Of a stretch of DNA of 36,705 nt, positions 1 through 9,054 are shown in pieces. The translations under genes were made by a program, and so were the position numbers. The stretch lies in the NCBI GenBank assembly GCA_004292675.1, contig RDXO01000028.1:1-36705 (forward strand). The letters run 5' to 3'. The notes under the pieces are model-generated. The model was not told where the DNA came from. It did not search any database and saw only the letters and a program-made list of their open reading frames with translations. The stretch's first letter is position 1. Each line of letters begins with the position of its first letter. The stretch is from Alphaproteobacteria bacterium (GTDB taxonomy: Bacteria > Pseudomonadota > Alphaproteobacteria > Rickettsiales > UBA998).

Positions 1-18
1 TCCACTCAATACCCGCAT
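1..18 (-). CDS. 5' end of a gene running off the window (possibly tryptophanyl-tRNA synthetase)
   Basis: Reading the minus strand out of the window, a perfect AGGAGG (complement of 24-29) is followed by two adjacent ATG codons at 21 and 18. The second has the better spacing of five bases. The visible peptide is only (M)MRVLSG. That is how many tryptophanyl-tRNA synthetases begin (MxRVLSGIQPTG), but six or seven residues cannot settle identity. The gene would follow the RNA methyltransferase on the same strand after about 30 bases. The strong ribosome binding site makes a real start likely; the trpS name is a guess. Confidence 0.45.
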
Positions 19-51
19 CATAACCTCCTATCACTTTAAGATAGAATGCGT

Positions 52-1353
52 TTAGAGTATATACGTTACAAATCTATTAACTTGTCGGGTGGTGAGGCGT
101 GCATGAAATAATCCCACCACTTCAAGGTGGCTATTCCACACAAATTGATCCACAGGCGTGAGTGATGCAAGCTGATAGCCATGCTGCAGCAACAAAGCAG
201 CATCACGAATGAAGGTGGCGGGATTGCACGAAATCATCGCAATACGCGCAATCGGCGCATGAATAAGCTGTTTTATTTGAGGCAACGCACCATTGCGCGG
301 TGGATTAATCACCAATCCGTCACATGCAGGCATATCAGAGCTACGCAAAGGATGAGTGAATAAATCACGGCATGAGACGGTCATCTTCTGCTCTAACCCA
401 TGGTGATGTATGGCATTATGCATCACCGCTACCATATCAGATGATCCTTCATAGGCAAAGATATGCTGCGTATGTGGCACGAGGGGAAAGCTGTATGTGC
501 CACATCCTGCATACATATCCATCACCGTAGAGCATCCTTGCAGATGGTTTTGAATGAGTGATGTCATGGCATGTTGCGCCTGTTCACTTGCTTGCAGAAA
601 CGCACCAATAGGCAAAGCAACACGCACAGTGCCAAACATCACCGACACATCAGCACGTTGCTGTATCACCTCATAGTCATGGGTGGCAATGCGTGCGATG
701 GCATAGGCATCACCAAATTGTTGCAGCATCGTGCGATCATGCGCGTGCAGATCGTGGCGCAGATGCACCACCATATCAATCCCCTCATGCACAATAGTGA
801 GGGCAATAGAGGCAATGGCACTAGGTTTTTTCATCGATTCTAGGCACGCTTTTAAGGGAGCAAGCACGGCATTGATTTGTGGCATACTCACAGGGCAGCG
901 ATCAATCGCCACCACCTCATGCGATTTTGCTTGTTGGTAGCCTAACGTCACTTGCCCTTTTTGCACCTGCACCGCCCATTGCACGCGACGACGTGACGCT
1001 GCCCCCACCTCAATAAGTGGGTGCAACAGATGCATAGGTTGCTGCAATTCATGCATCATACGCTGTGCGATCTGTTCTTTGAACGTACGGTAGCTATGGG
1101 GCGCGAGATGCTGCACGCTGCACCCGCCACAAATTCCGAAATAGGCGCAGGGTGGGGCTTGTCGATGGCGTGACGGCGTGAGCAACTCCGTCATACGCGC
1201 ACGCATGAGGGTTGCGTTTTTCTGCACAATTTCGGCGCGCACTACATCACCTTCCATGGTATAGGGAACATAGACGGGCAATCCATCGAGCCGCCCGACT
1301 CCATCGCCTAAAGGCGCGATATCGGTAATGGTGAGGGTGATAGATTGAGGCAT
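52..1353 (-). CDS. TrmA/RlmD-family 23S rRNA (uracil-5)-methyltransferase (COG2265), TRAM and Fe-S type
   Basis: S-adenosylmethionine-dependent RNA m5U methyltransferase, probably acting on 23S rRNA. A TRAM-like RNA-binding segment occupies residues 1-60. Cysteines C69, C75, C78 and C153 match the four [4Fe-4S] ligands of E. coli RlmD in spacing. The SAM-binding motif DMYAGCGTYSF begins at 279, NPPRNG is at 350-355, and the nucleophilic cysteine is C376 in SCNPATFIRD. The length of 433 aa is the same as E. coli RlmD. Alphaproteobacteria often carry a single member of this family, so the exact target base (RlmC, RlmD or TrmA type) cannot be assigned from sequence alone. An AAGGAT lies just upstream of the ATG. 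The gene is read away from glnE with a 146-base spacer. Confidence 0.9.
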   Translation of the reverse strand: MPQSITLTITDIAPLGDGVGRLDGLPVYVPYTMEGDVVRAEIVQKNATLMRARMTELLTPSRHRQAPPCAYFGICGGCSVQHLAPHSYRTFKEQIAQRMMHELQQPMHLLHPLIEVGAASRRRVQWAVQVQKGQVTLGYQQAKSHEVVAIDRCPVSMPQINAVLAPLKACLESMKKPSAIASIALTIVHEGIDMVVHLRHDLHAHDRTMLQQFGDAYAIARIATHDYEVIQQRADVSVMFGTVRVALPIGAFLQASEQAQHAMTSLIQNHLQGCSTVMDMYAGCGTYSFPLVPHTQHIFAYEGSSDMVAVMHNAIHHHGLEQKMTVSCRDLFTHPLRSSDMPACDGLVINPPRNGALPQIKQLIHAPIARIAMISCNPATFIRDAALLLQHGYQLASLTPVDQFVWNSHLEVVGLFHARLTTRQVNRFVTYIL

Positions 1354-1389
1354 GGTTGATCCTTATGCTGCAATGATGATGGTGCTGTG

Positions 1390-1419
1390 TTTATAGTGGC
1401 ATTCAGGGGAATGAGTAAA
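1390..1419 (-). promoter_or_regulatory. predicted sigma-70-type promoter for the RNA methyltransferase gene
   Basis: On the minus strand TTTACT (complement of 1414-1419) and TATAAA (complement of 1390-1395) are separated by 18 bases, placing transcription start about 30 bases upstream of the methyltransferase ATG. The match is good at -10 and moderate at -35. It is the only convincing pair in the spacer 1354-1499. Confidence 0.4.
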
Positions 1420-1499
1420 GCGCAAATGCTTGCATCAATTTATCTATATTCTGATCATTAGGGTATGACACATTGAGAGTTATGCAAAGGTTTCAAGCA

Positions 1500-4397
1500 T
1501 CATACATACGCAATATTTTTGAACATATGGTAGATTTGCGCCTGCAATCGCAATAATTTCTTATGCAACAAGGTGAAACTTTTGATGGCGGTTGCGTGCG
1601 TCAAAAGCGTTTTGAGTCCTTCAGTAATATGTTCATTATGCAATTCTTTGCCATGGCATAACCGCACATACATCATCACAGTGTGAAATAATTGATAGGA
1701 TTCCAGCAGAATCAGTTTATCCGCTTCTTTGATTATCCCTTGTTCATGCATCCATGTGATATGTTCTTCTGTGGTCATGCCATCGCGTGGCAGATGATGC
1801 TGCAAGGAATGTTTGGCAAGTAATCCTTTGATAATCCACTGCACATCCATCATGCCACCCCAAACATGCTTAATATCCCACGGATTTGATGAATAATGCT
1901 GCTCACTGATTTTACGGCGTACTTCATGGATGTGCGATGCAATCATTTGGGCGGGTTCGGGGATTTGATGGGCTTGATACAGAGCATCGCGCACCCGCGT
2001 TTCCATCCCTGTTGAGGCATAGATAATACGCGCCTGATAGAGTGCCATATTCTCCACCAACCATGCTGACGCTGCATAATATTCACGGAAACTTTCCAAT
2101 TTCACCGCAAGAGAGCTTTGCGCGCCATAGGGGCGTAATTTTGTATCCATCACATAAAGCGTGCCGTATTTCGTGGGATGCGCTAATAGATGCATCAAAC
2201 GTGTGGTGAAGCGGTTGTAATATTGTGCATATTCCATCACATCCCCTTCGGAATCCGCCCCGTGAGGGACATCATAGACGCACATAATGTCTAAATCCGA
2301 ACCAAGCGTTAATTCATGCGTACCGTGCTTACCAAGGGCAATACATGCAAATTCTAATGTGGTATAAAGGGGATATTTTGGCAATAATTGCGCATGGACG
2401 ATACGGATCGCCGCATGAATCATCACATCCGCAAGCTGGGTGAAATAACGCGATGCGTGCGTGGCAGAGATGCGTTGCTCTAATAATGCCACACCAATCA
2501 AGAATTCTTGTTCAATCTTAAATAATAAAAAATTCTCAATAATTTCATCGTCGGTGCGGGCATAATCCAACCACGAAAAAAGTTGATCTTGCCAAAGTTC
2601 AGGCGTGAGATGCATCCCCTGTGATTGCGAACGCACCAGCATATCCAGCAGTTGCGGATAGGAGGTCAGCATATGCGCTAGAGGCGGAGCATTGCCCGTA
2701 ATATCCGCAATCATACGTAATAAGGCGCGGTTACGTGCGAATAAGGAAAAAGGTTGCACACCCACAGGCAGGGCATCTAAAAATACATCAAAGCGTTTGA
2801 AGGCTTGGTCGGGGTCAACAGTGTCGGCAAGTTCGGATAAAATAGTGGGGACAAGCTCGGTGAGGATTTCACGGGCGCGCTTGGTACGCACACAGCGTTT
2901 ATTGCCCTTGTGCCATTGTTGAATCGCAAAAGATACGGCTTCAGGATGGTGATAGCCCATATGGCGCAGCGTAGTGAGCGTTTCCCCATCATGTTCTACC
3001 CCTGTAAAGACGAGTTTACCATCCGATCCTAGGGGTGTTGCATCAGGGAAGGCACTCAGAAAAATCTCATGCACCGCCGTGAGAGCATCGAGTACCACAT
3101 AAGAGAATTCCTCATAGGACATATGACAAAAACGCGCTAATTGATGCAAGCCTTCTTCATTGTCAGGCAAGCTATGCGTTTGTTGATCGGCGCGCATTTG
3201 CAAACGATGCTCCACCATACGGAATAAGCGATAGGCTTCGTGCAGCCGTGCATTGGTTGCGGCATCGATTAAGCCATGTTCCACCAATAATTCCAGCACG
3301 CTACAGGTTGGCTTAATGCGCAGTGCAGGAATGCGCCCCCCCCAAATAAGCTGATAGATTTGCGCTAAAAATTCGATCTCCCGAATCCCGCCATAACCTG
3401 TTTTGATGTTATGCCCTAGCAAACTAATTTCAGGCTCTTCCGCTGCTTGCATTTGTCGTTTGATAGAAAGAATATCATCAATCGCTGCAAAATCGAGATG
3501 GTTGCGCCAGATAAAAGAGCGTATTTCCCCTAAGAATTTTTCTCCCAATGTGGCATCACCTGCAATCAAGCGCGCTTTAATCATCGCGGCACGCTCCCAA
3601 TTCTGCCCGACTTGTTCATAATAACGCAGTGCCGTATCATATGCTACCGCGAGCGAGTTTGATGCGGGATCAGGGCGAAGCCGTAAATCAACGCGAAAGA
3701 CATAGCCTTCCTCTTGCCTATCTTGCACATAGGAGGTCAGTTGCTGCACAAGGCGCACGCAAAAACGATTACGTGCAGGAGGAGCGAGAAAATCAAGTTT
3801 TTCAGGATCATAAAAAACGATGAGATCAATATCGCTAGAGTAATTTAACTCCCTACCACCAAGTTTGCCCATGCCTAAAATCGCAATCCCGCTTTGCTCA
3901 GATAGATGCACCCCATCGCGCACAAGCGTTTTAGGCATCGCATGGCGATAGACTTGCTCCAGCGCATAGCCCACCACATTTTGCGCAAATAGGCTAAGAT
4001 GATGCGTCACGCGCACTATATCCCATTGTTCGGTAATATCAGCAAGCGCGATCATCAGGGAGCATTGTTGCTTGGCAATGCGCACCTTCTTATGCCCCGC
4101 ACTCATCGGAATCATTTCGGTTTGCTGCACATAGAGCATATCATAGAGATGCTGCACATAGGATTCCGCATTACCTGATAAAAAAGCTGCAAAAGTCGCG
4201 GGTTGCAGTTCCATCAAACGCAATAAATAGCGCGAATGATGCGCGATAAAATGTACCAACCCTTGCACACCTGTCTCATCAAGATACGGCGCAAGCGGAT
4301 GCGATGCTCCCTCAAGCCTCCATGCATCAAGCAACTGCTGTGCTGCTTCATGGAGCGGAGCATCAAGAAAAGCGCACACATCCACCGCGCTGCGCAT
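1500..4397 (-). CDS. glnE: bifunctional glutamine synthetase adenylyltransferase/adenylyl-removing enzyme GlnE
   Basis: Cytosolic enzyme that adenylylates and deadenylylates glutamine synthetase in response to PII signalling, linking nitrogen status to glutamine synthesis. Both nucleotidyltransferase domains are visible. The N-terminal (adenylyl-removing) one has GMGKLGGRELNYSSDIDLIV at about 175-194, with metal-binding D189 and D191. The C-terminal (adenylylating) one has GKHGTHELTLGSDLDIMCVY at about 684-704. Length 965 aa is close to the E. coli enzyme (946 aa). In the second site the usual GG pair reads GT, but the two aspartates are intact. The start codon lies one base after the gatB stop, so translation is probably coupled. 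A run of eight G (coding strand) lies at 3336-3343. Confidence 0.95.
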   Translation of the reverse strand: MRSAVDVCAFLDAPLHEAAQQLLDAWRLEGASHPLAPYLDETGVQGLVHFIAHHSRYLLRLMELQPATFAAFLSGNAESYVQHLYDMLYVQQTEMIPMSAGHKKVRIAKQQCSLMIALADITEQWDIVRVTHHLSLFAQNVVGYALEQVYRHAMPKTLVRDGVHLSEQSGIAILGMGKLGGRELNYSSDIDLIVFYDPEKLDFLAPPARNRFCVRLVQQLTSYVQDRQEEGYVFRVDLRLRPDPASNSLAVAYDTALRYYEQVGQNWERAAMIKARLIAGDATLGEKFLGEIRSFIWRNHLDFAAIDDILSIKRQMQAAEEPEISLLGHNIKTGYGGIREIEFLAQIYQLIWGGRIPALRIKPTCSVLELLVEHGLIDAATNARLHEAYRLFRMVEHRLQMRADQQTHSLPDNEEGLHQLARFCHMSYEEFSYVVLDALTAVHEIFLSAFPDATPLGSDGKLVFTGVEHDGETLTTLRHMGYHHPEAVSFAIQQWHKGNKRCVRTKRAREILTELVPTILSELADTVDPDQAFKRFDVFLDALPVGVQPFSLFARNRALLRMIADITGNAPPLAHMLTSYPQLLDMLVRSQSQGMHLTPELWQDQLFSWLDYARTDDEIIENFLLFKIEQEFLIGVALLEQRISATHASRYFTQLADVMIHAAIRIVHAQLLPKYPLYTTLEFACIALGKHGTHELTLGSDLDIMCVYDVPHGADSEGDVMEYAQYYNRFTTRLMHLLAHPTKYGTLYVMDTKLRPYGAQSSLAVKLESFREYYAASAWLVENMALYQARIIYASTGMETRVRDALYQAHQIPEPAQMIASHIHEVRRKISEQHYSSNPWDIKHVWGGMMDVQWIIKGLLAKHSLQHHLPRDGMTTEEHITWMHEQGIIKEADKLILLESYQLFHTVMMYVRLCHGKELHNEHITEGLKTLLTHATAIKSFTLLHKKLLRLQAQIYHMFKNIAYV
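3336..3343 (-). repeat. G8 homopolymer inside glnE
   Basis: Eight consecutive C on the plus strand, so eight G in the glnE reading direction, encoding part of LIWGGRIP. Runs of this length are prone to slippage; a one-base change would truncate GlnE before its second catalytic domain. Confidence 0.9.
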
Positions 4398-4398
4398 C

Positions 4399-5862
4399 TT
4401 ATTCTGCTAATTTGGTTTTGAGCAGATCATTCACCATCTGTGGATTGGCTTTGCCACCACTTGCTTTCATGGCTTGCCCAACAAAAAACGCGAATAATTT
4501 ATCCTTACCCGCACGATATTCTGCTACCTTATCAGGGTTTGCAGCGATGATCTCATCGAGCATACGTTCAATCGCGCCTGTATCGGTGACTTGCTTTAAG
4601 CCTTCTTCATCGACAATCACCGCTGCTTCTTTGCCCGACTCCATCATTTTATCTAATACTTCTTTAGCGATTTTACCCGAAATAGTATTATCCGCAATCA
4701 AAGCAATTAAGCCAGCAAATGAAGATGCAGGGATAGGTGATTGCGTCAGGCTTAATCCCAACTTATTTAACCGTCCGAATAATTCACCCGTGAGCCAGTT
4801 TGCTGCAAGCCGTGGGTCGCATAGGGTAATAAGCTGTTCATAATAAAATGCCCATTCTTTATCCGATACAATCACCGAAGCATCATAAGCAGACAAGCCA
4901 TAATCACGCATGTAGCGTTGCTTCTTTGCATCAGGCAATTCAGGAAGTGAAGATTTTATCTGTGCAAGCAATTCATCGGAGATTACCAAGGGCAAGAGAT
5001 CAGGATCAGGGAAATAGCGATAATCATGTGCGTCTTCTTTTGAGCGCATGGTACGTGTTTCATTCAGATTGGCATCATAAAGGCGTGTTTCTTGATCCAC
5101 CATTTGCCCAGATTCCAGCAAAGCTACTTGACGCTCTGCTTCATATTGGATGGCTTTCATCACATAGCGCATGGAATTAACGTTCTTGATTTCGCAGCGC
5201 GTCCCAAGCTCCGTAGCTCCACGACGGCGCACGGATACGTTGGCATCGCAGCGCATCTCGCCTTTTTCCATATCCCCGCCACATGTACCAAGATAACGCA
5301 CAATCGCACGCAGTTTTTTCACATAGGCTCCCGCTTCCTCAGGGGTGCGTATATCTGGCTCGGATACAATCTCCATCAAAGCGATGCCCGAGCGGTTGAG
5401 ATCAATAAAACTATCGGTAGGGCTATGATCATGCAAGGATTTTCCTGCATCTTGTTCAAGGTGCAAACGTGTAATGCCAATCTCACGCGTGCTACCATCA
5501 TCCAGTTCAATCACCAAACGCCCTTTGCCAACAATCGGGTCAAGATATTGTGAAATCTGATAGCCTTGTGGTAAATCAGGATAAAAATAATTTTTGCGAT
5601 CAAATACGGATCGTTGATGAATCTCTGCCTCTAGCCCCAACCCCGTGCGCACCGCTTGTTCCACACAGACGCGATTAATCACGGGCAACATCCCCGGAAG
5701 CGCAGCATCCACCAGCGATACATGATGATTCGGCTCTGCCCCAAAATCCGTAGGGGAAGAAGAAAATAACTTGGTATTGGATGCAATTTGGGCGTGGACT
5801 TCTAGCCCGATCACCATTTCCCATTCACCTGTATTGCCTTGAATAATCCCTGCTTGCGTCAT
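4399..5862 (-). CDS. gatB: aspartyl/glutamyl-tRNA(Asn/Gln) amidotransferase subunit B
   Basis: GatB binds the mischarged Glu-tRNA(Gln) or Asp-tRNA(Asn), activates the carboxyl group and receives ammonia from GatA within the GatCAB complex. The N-terminal catalytic motif [19 protein letters not shown] starts at about residue 19. [17 protein letters not shown] is at about 153-169, followed by the conserved block [18 protein letters not shown]. The C-terminal ~150 residues are the tRNA-binding helical/YqeY domain, ending [17 protein letters not shown]. Length 487 aa is normal. The partner genes gatC and gatA are not in the window. glnE follows after one base, an unusual pairing. An AAGGG precedes the ATG. 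Confidence 0.96.
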   Translation of the reverse strand: MTQAGIIQGNTGEWEMVIGLEVHAQIASNTKLFSSSPTDFGAEPNHHVSLVDAALPGMLPVINRVCVEQAVRTGLGLEAEIHQRSVFDRKNYFYPDLPQGYQISQYLDPIVGKGRLVIELDDGSTREIGITRLHLEQDAGKSLHDHSPTDSFIDLNRSGIALMEIVSEPDIRTPEEAGAYVKKLRAIVRYLGTCGGDMEKGEMRCDANVSVRRRGATELGTRCEIKNVNSMRYVMKAIQYEAERQVALLESGQMVDQETRLYDANLNETRTMRSKEDAHDYRYFPDPDLLPLVISDELLAQIKSSLPELPDAKKQRYMRDYGLSAYDASVIVSDKEWAFYYEQLITLCDPRLAANWLTGELFGRLNKLGLSLTQSPIPASSFAGLIALIADNTISGKIAKEVLDKMMESGKEAAVIVDEEGLKQVTDTGAIERMLDEIIAANPDKVAEYRAGKDKLFAFFVGQAMKASGGKANPQMVNDLLKTKLAE

Positions 5863-5892
5863 CGTACAACCCTTGATAATATTGAACTATAG

Positions 5893-5928
5893 AAATAACC
5901 TATCTTTTTATAAAATGCTAGGTTTTTT
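5893..5928. promoter_or_regulatory. AT-rich hairpin in the gatB leader region
   Basis: Arms AACCTA (5897-5902) and TAGGTT (5919-5924) enclose a 16-base AT-rich loop, with a T-run after the second arm on the plus strand. The first 14 bases, AAATAACCTATCTT (5893-5906), recur exactly at 10063-10076 in front of rplI. It could act in the gatB 5' leader; as a plus-strand terminator it would have no upstream gene to end. Confidence 0.35.
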
Positions 5929-5940
5929 GTTCGGAATAGT

Positions 5941-6011
5941 CGTCATTCCTGCGTATGCAGGAATCCAGAAACAATAGTATGTTATGGATACCAGCTTATC
6001 AACGGTATGAC
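5941..6011 (+). repeat. REP-like intergenic element, copy 1 of 2
   Basis: Begins with CGTCATTCCTGC, which with GCAGGAATCCAG forms a tight palindrome (about 5946-5964), followed by roughly 45 bases of conserved tail. A second copy lies inverted at 10637-10707; aligned, the two are similar over their whole length (roughly three quarters of positions by eye). The palindrome resembles REP/MITE-type elements built around CGTCATTCC found in many bacteria. Confidence 0.8.
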
Positions 6012-6049
6012 AAGAAGATGGTTTTATGCAGAAGCCTCAGACTGATAAT

Positions 6050-6079
6050 TGTGCAGTAAACAACTGTGCAGTAAACAAC
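6050..6079 (+). repeat. 15-bp perfect tandem duplication upstream of gltA
   Basis: TGTGCAGTAAACAAC occurs twice back to back (6050-6064 and 6065-6079), about 130 bases before the gltA start. It may be a duplicated regulator site or a simple slippage duplication; there is no independent evidence for protein binding. Confidence 0.85.
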
Positions 6080-6209
6080 ACCGCGGCGCACAAAAACACT
6101 AAAAAAAACCTTTGTCTTAATCTAAAATTTACATTCGCTTGTTATTTCTTGTAGGGTGCTACCACATGCTGCATAGAAACCAATGCAGCGCAACCAAGGA
6201 GAAGATACT

Positions 6210-7502
6210 ATGTCCGAAAAAGCAACCATTACGATTGGGGATAAAAGCTATCAGATGCCCATGAAGCACGGCACTGAGGGGCCATCTACCATTGATATTA
6301 GCAGCCTCTATAAAGAATCAGGATGCTTCACTTATGATGCGGGATTTTTATCTACGGCATCGTGCGAATCAAGCATCACCTACATTGACGGTGAAGAAGG
6401 TATATTGCGTTATCGTGGTTATGATATTGATACGCTTGCTGAAAAATGCACCTTTCTCGATGTTGCTTATCTTTTAATCTATGGCGAATTGCCTACGCCA
6501 GAACAGCAGGTATGGTTCAATCGTACCATCACTTACCATACGATGGTGCATGAGCAATTACAATTTCTATTCCGTGGCTTTCCTCGTCGCTCTCACCCTA
6601 TGGCGGTGATGGTGGGGTCAGTGGGCGCGCTCTCTGCTTTTTATCACGATAGCTTAGATATATACGCAGAAGATGAGCGTGAGTTGGCGATTTTCCGTAT
6701 GATTGGTAAAATCCCAACACTTGGTGCGATGACGTATAAATATGCTATCGGTCAGCCATTCATGTATCCTAATAATGAACTATCCTATGCAGGAAATTTC
6801 TTGCACATGATGTTTGCTAATCCGTGTGAGAAATATAAAGTTAATCCTGTGGTGGAACGTGCGATTGATAAATTATTCATCCTTCATGCCGATCACGAGC
6901 AGAATGCATCCACTTCAACAGTACGCTTGGCAGGTTCATCGGGTGCTAACCCGTTTGCATGTTTGGCAGCGGGTGTAGCATCTTTGTGGGGGCCGGCACA
7001 TGGTGGCGCGAATGAGGCAGTGTTGAATATGCTGGAAGAAATAGGTCATAAAAGCCGTATTCCTGAGTTCATTAAACGTGCGAAAGATAAGGATGATCCG
7101 TTCCGTCTTATGGGCTTTGGACACCGCGTTTATAAAAACTTTGATCCGCGTGCGAGTGTCTTGCGCAAAACATGCAGAGAGGTACTTGAATCATTGGGCA
7201 TTAAAGATGAGCCATTGCTGGATATTGCGATGGAACTTGAGCGCATTGCACTAGAAGATGAGTACTTTGTTGAACGTAAACTTTACCCGAATGTTGATTT
7301 CTATTCGGGTATTATCTATCGCGCCTTGGGCATTCCAACCAATATGTTTACTGTGATGTTCGGCATTGCACGTACTGCGGGTTGGGTAGCGCAATGGAAA
7401 GAGATGATTGAAGATCCTAAGCAAAAAATTGGTCGTCCGCGTCAGCTCTATACGGGTGCAAATGCGCGTTCATTTCCATCGAGCTATAAAGAAGTTGCGT
7501 AA
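6210..7502 (+). CDS. gltA: citrate synthase (type II)
   Basis: Condenses oxaloacetate and acetyl-CoA to citrate, the entry step of the TCA cycle. An in-frame ATG lies 27 bases upstream at 6183, but the start at 6210 is preferred. It has AAGGAG at 6196-6201 with an 8-base spacer, and the protein then begins [11 protein letters not shown] like other proteobacterial citrate synthases. With this start (430 aa) the catalytic residues fall at H264 ([10 protein letters not shown]), H305 ([14 protein letters not shown]) and D363 (YPNVDFYSG), almost exactly the E. coli numbering (H264, H305, D362). The [14 protein letters not shown] block is intact. A large stem-loop follows the stop codon. Confidence 0.97.
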   Translation: MSEKATITIGDKSYQMPMKHGTEGPSTIDISSLYKESGCFTYDAGFLSTASCESSITYIDGEEGILRYRGYDIDTLAEKCTFLDVAYLLIYGELPTPEQQVWFNRTITYHTMVHEQLQFLFRGFPRRSHPMAVMVGSVGALSAFYHDSLDIYAEDERELAIFRMIGKIPTLGAMTYKYAIGQPFMYPNNELSYAGNFLHMMFANPCEKYKVNPVVERAIDKLFILHADHEQNASTSTVRLAGSSGANPFACLAAGVASLWGPAHGGANEAVLNMLEEIGHKSRIPEFIKRAKDKDDPFRLMGFGHRVYKNFDPRASVLRKTCREVLESLGIKDEPLLDIAMELERIALEDEYFVERKLYPNVDFYSGIIYRALGIPTNMFTVMFGIARTAGWVAQWKEMIEDPKQKIGRPRQLYTGANARSFPSSYKEVA

Positions 7503-7512
7503 CGTCACTTGA

Positions 7513-7560
7513 ATAGTGCTTTGACTGAAAAATTCTCCATTTTTTATGTCAAAGCACTAT
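7513..7560 (+). terminator. long stem-loop after gltA
   Basis: A 13-bp perfect stem, ATAGTGCTTTGAC (7513-7525) with GTCAAAGCACTAT (7548-7560), starts ten bases after the gltA stop, with further A/T pairing inside the loop. There is no T-run after the outer stem, so it may protect the 3' end or act as a weak or bidirectional terminator rather than a classic intrinsic one. Confidence 0.5.
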
Positions 7561-7626
7561 CTAACCGTACATGATCCATGTTTTGATCTTGGCAGATGCA
7601 ATCATTTGTGCTAGATACACCCTATT

Positions 7627-8574
7627 ATGGCACTTGTACGTTATCTTCCTACACAAACTAATTTTCGTTTTATGGCGTATAACCGCATCATTGCGGTGAT
7701 AACCTTTGTTTATGTTGTGGGCTTTATTGGTTGGATTGCCCTACATGGGTTGAATCTGGGGATTGATTTTGAAGGCGGTTTGCTGATGGAAGTGCAATCA
7801 GAGCGCGCTATTGATCTAGCGGGTGTGCGCGCCGCTTTTGATTCTGAATCCTATGGTGACGTGAGTGTGCAGCATTTTGGTGCTGATAATGAATTATTGC
7901 TACGCCTTGGTACGGAAGCAAACACCGACAGTGCGGCATTCACGCAACAAGTACAACAAGTGTTGCGGACACAATTAGGGGATGAGATCGTCTTTCGTCG
8001 TGTTGATTATGTCGGATCAGTGGTGGGCAATGAAATGCTTATGGATGGGGTCTATGCGTTGCTGTTAGCATTTGCTGGTATGGTGATGTATATTTGGTTT
8101 CGGTTTGAATGGCAATTTGCGCTGGGTGGCTTGCTTGCCTTAATGCACGATACGTTATTTATCTTGGGTTTTTATGCGCTAACAGGTATGGAATTTGGGC
8201 TTACGGCAGTGGCGGCGATTCTCACAGTCATTGGCTATTCAATCAATGACTCCGTGGTGATTTTTGATAGGGTGCGTGAAAATATGCGTATTCATAGCAG
8301 CCGTCCGTTGCATGAATTAATTGATATGAGTTTGAATCAGACATTGTCGCGTACCATCCTCACGGGAATGACAACCCTTCTTGCGGCAACGGCTCTTGCC
8401 GTGTTTGGTGGGGCAGTCATTGAAGGATTTGCTTGGGCGTTAGTGGTCGGCGTGATGGTGGGAACTTATTCATCTGTTTATATTGGTTCACCCGTGTTGC
8501 TATGCTTCCGTTTGTCCGTGAAGGCATTTGCTGAAGAAGATGCACGGGAGCATATGCGCCATCCTACGGCATAA
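7627..8574 (+). CDS. secF: protein translocase subunit SecF
   Basis: Inner-membrane component of the SecDF complex, which uses proton motive force to help proteins through SecYEG from the periplasmic side. The first membrane segment (about 20-40) is followed by the family motif LNLGIDFEGG (42-51). A periplasmic domain spans about 52-135, and five more membrane segments follow from 140, with GYSINDSVVIFDRVREN at 203-219. Length 315 aa is typical. secD, normally the immediate upstream neighbour, is absent; gltA lies there instead. No clear Shine-Dalgarno precedes the ATG. Confidence 0.95.
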   Translation: MALVRYLPTQTNFRFMAYNRIIAVITFVYVVGFIGWIALHGLNLGIDFEGGLLMEVQSERAIDLAGVRAAFDSESYGDVSVQHFGADNELLLRLGTEANTDSAAFTQQVQQVLRTQLGDEIVFRRVDYVGSVVGNEMLMDGVYALLLAFAGMVMYIWFRFEWQFALGGLLALMHDTLFILGFYALTGMEFGLTAVAAILTVIGYSINDSVVIFDRVRENMRIHSSRPLHELIDMSLNQTLSRTILTGMTTLLAATALAVFGGAVIEGFAWALVVGVMVGTYSSVYIGSPVLLCFRLSVKAFAEEDAREHMRHPTA

Positions 8575-8612
8575 TCAAAGGGGGGATGCGTTGAATTGCT
8601 CTACTTATTACG

Positions 8613-8638
8613 CTTTACATAGGGTATGTCCTGTAAAG
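8613..8638. terminator. small hairpin after secF
   Basis: CTTTACA (8613-8619) pairs with TGTAAAG (8632-8638) around a 12-base loop, about 40 bases after the secF stop and just before a predicted promoter. There is no T-run; it may mark the secF 3' end. Confidence 0.3.
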
Positions 8639-8647
8639 TAAATTTAT

Positions 8648-8676
8648 TTGCATGTTTTACACGCCTGTGTTAAAAT
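8648..8676 (+). promoter_or_regulatory. predicted sigma-70 promoter for the small gene at 8700
   Basis: TTGCAT (8648-8653) and TAAAAT (8671-8676) are spaced by 17 bases, a near-consensus arrangement. Transcription would start around 8683, about 17 bases before the ATG at 8700, leaving a short leader that contains GGTGAGGA. Confidence 0.55.
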
Positions 8677-8699
8677 AAAATTCGATATGGTGAGGATTT

Positions 8700-9014
8700 A
8701 TGGGCGACAAGCAACTTAAAATTATACAAATTCATGATGCGTGCGTTGTCGAAGTTCAATGCGTGGAGAATGGAGTAGAACTTCAGGAAACAAACCATCT
8801 TTTGTCATTGGATGGTACAGTAGAAATTGGTCAAAAATATGACATTATTGATATTGAAGAGGGCGGAAGTGCAAAAAGCGCGCCAATTTGTTTTGCTATC
8901 GAGTTGGAAAATAAAGCGTGTGTCAGTACAACAAATATGCGTCAACCATCAACGTCATGGGCAGAAAAAGTGCAAATGAATGACGATATAATTGAATTTT
9001 ACAGAAATTTCTAA
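8700..9014 (+). CDS. hypothetical protein, 104 aa
   Basis: I do not recognise this protein. It is small and acidic, with no signal peptide or membrane segment, predicted mostly beta in the first 70 residues (repeated alternating hydrophobics such as KIIQIHDACVVEVQCV and KYDIIDIEEG), with four cysteines and a helical-looking end (AEKVQMNDDIIEFYRNF). Support for it being real: its own near-consensus promoter, a GGTGAGGA ribosome binding site a few bases before the ATG, and a continuous frame. Its stop lies about 40 bases before the likely ribF start, so ribF may be read from the same transcript. Confidence 0.6.
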   Translation: MGDKQLKIIQIHDACVVEVQCVENGVELQETNHLLSLDGTVEIGQKYDIIDIEEGGSAKSAPICFAIELENKACVSTTNMRQPSTSWAEKVQMNDDIIEFYRNF

Positions 9015-9054
9015 TTTATTGTTTGGGTGGATGGCAGATCAAAAAATTCTAAAG

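Larger units (their letters stand above)
5863..6209. other. divergent spacer between gatB and gltA
   Basis: This 347-base gap must hold both the gatB and gltA promoters. It contains an imperfect hairpin at 5893-5928, a 71-bp REP-like element at 5941-6011, a 15-bp tandem repeat at 6050-6079 and an A-rich stretch before gltA. No ORF in it looks like a gene. No clean -35/-10 pair stands out for gltA. Confidence 0.7.

Noticed and set aside
4304..4843. Plus-strand ORF of 179 aa opposite glnE/gatB
   Set aside because: It runs across the junction of two well-supported minus-strand genes, with Ser/Pro/Leu-rich shadow composition and no start signal.
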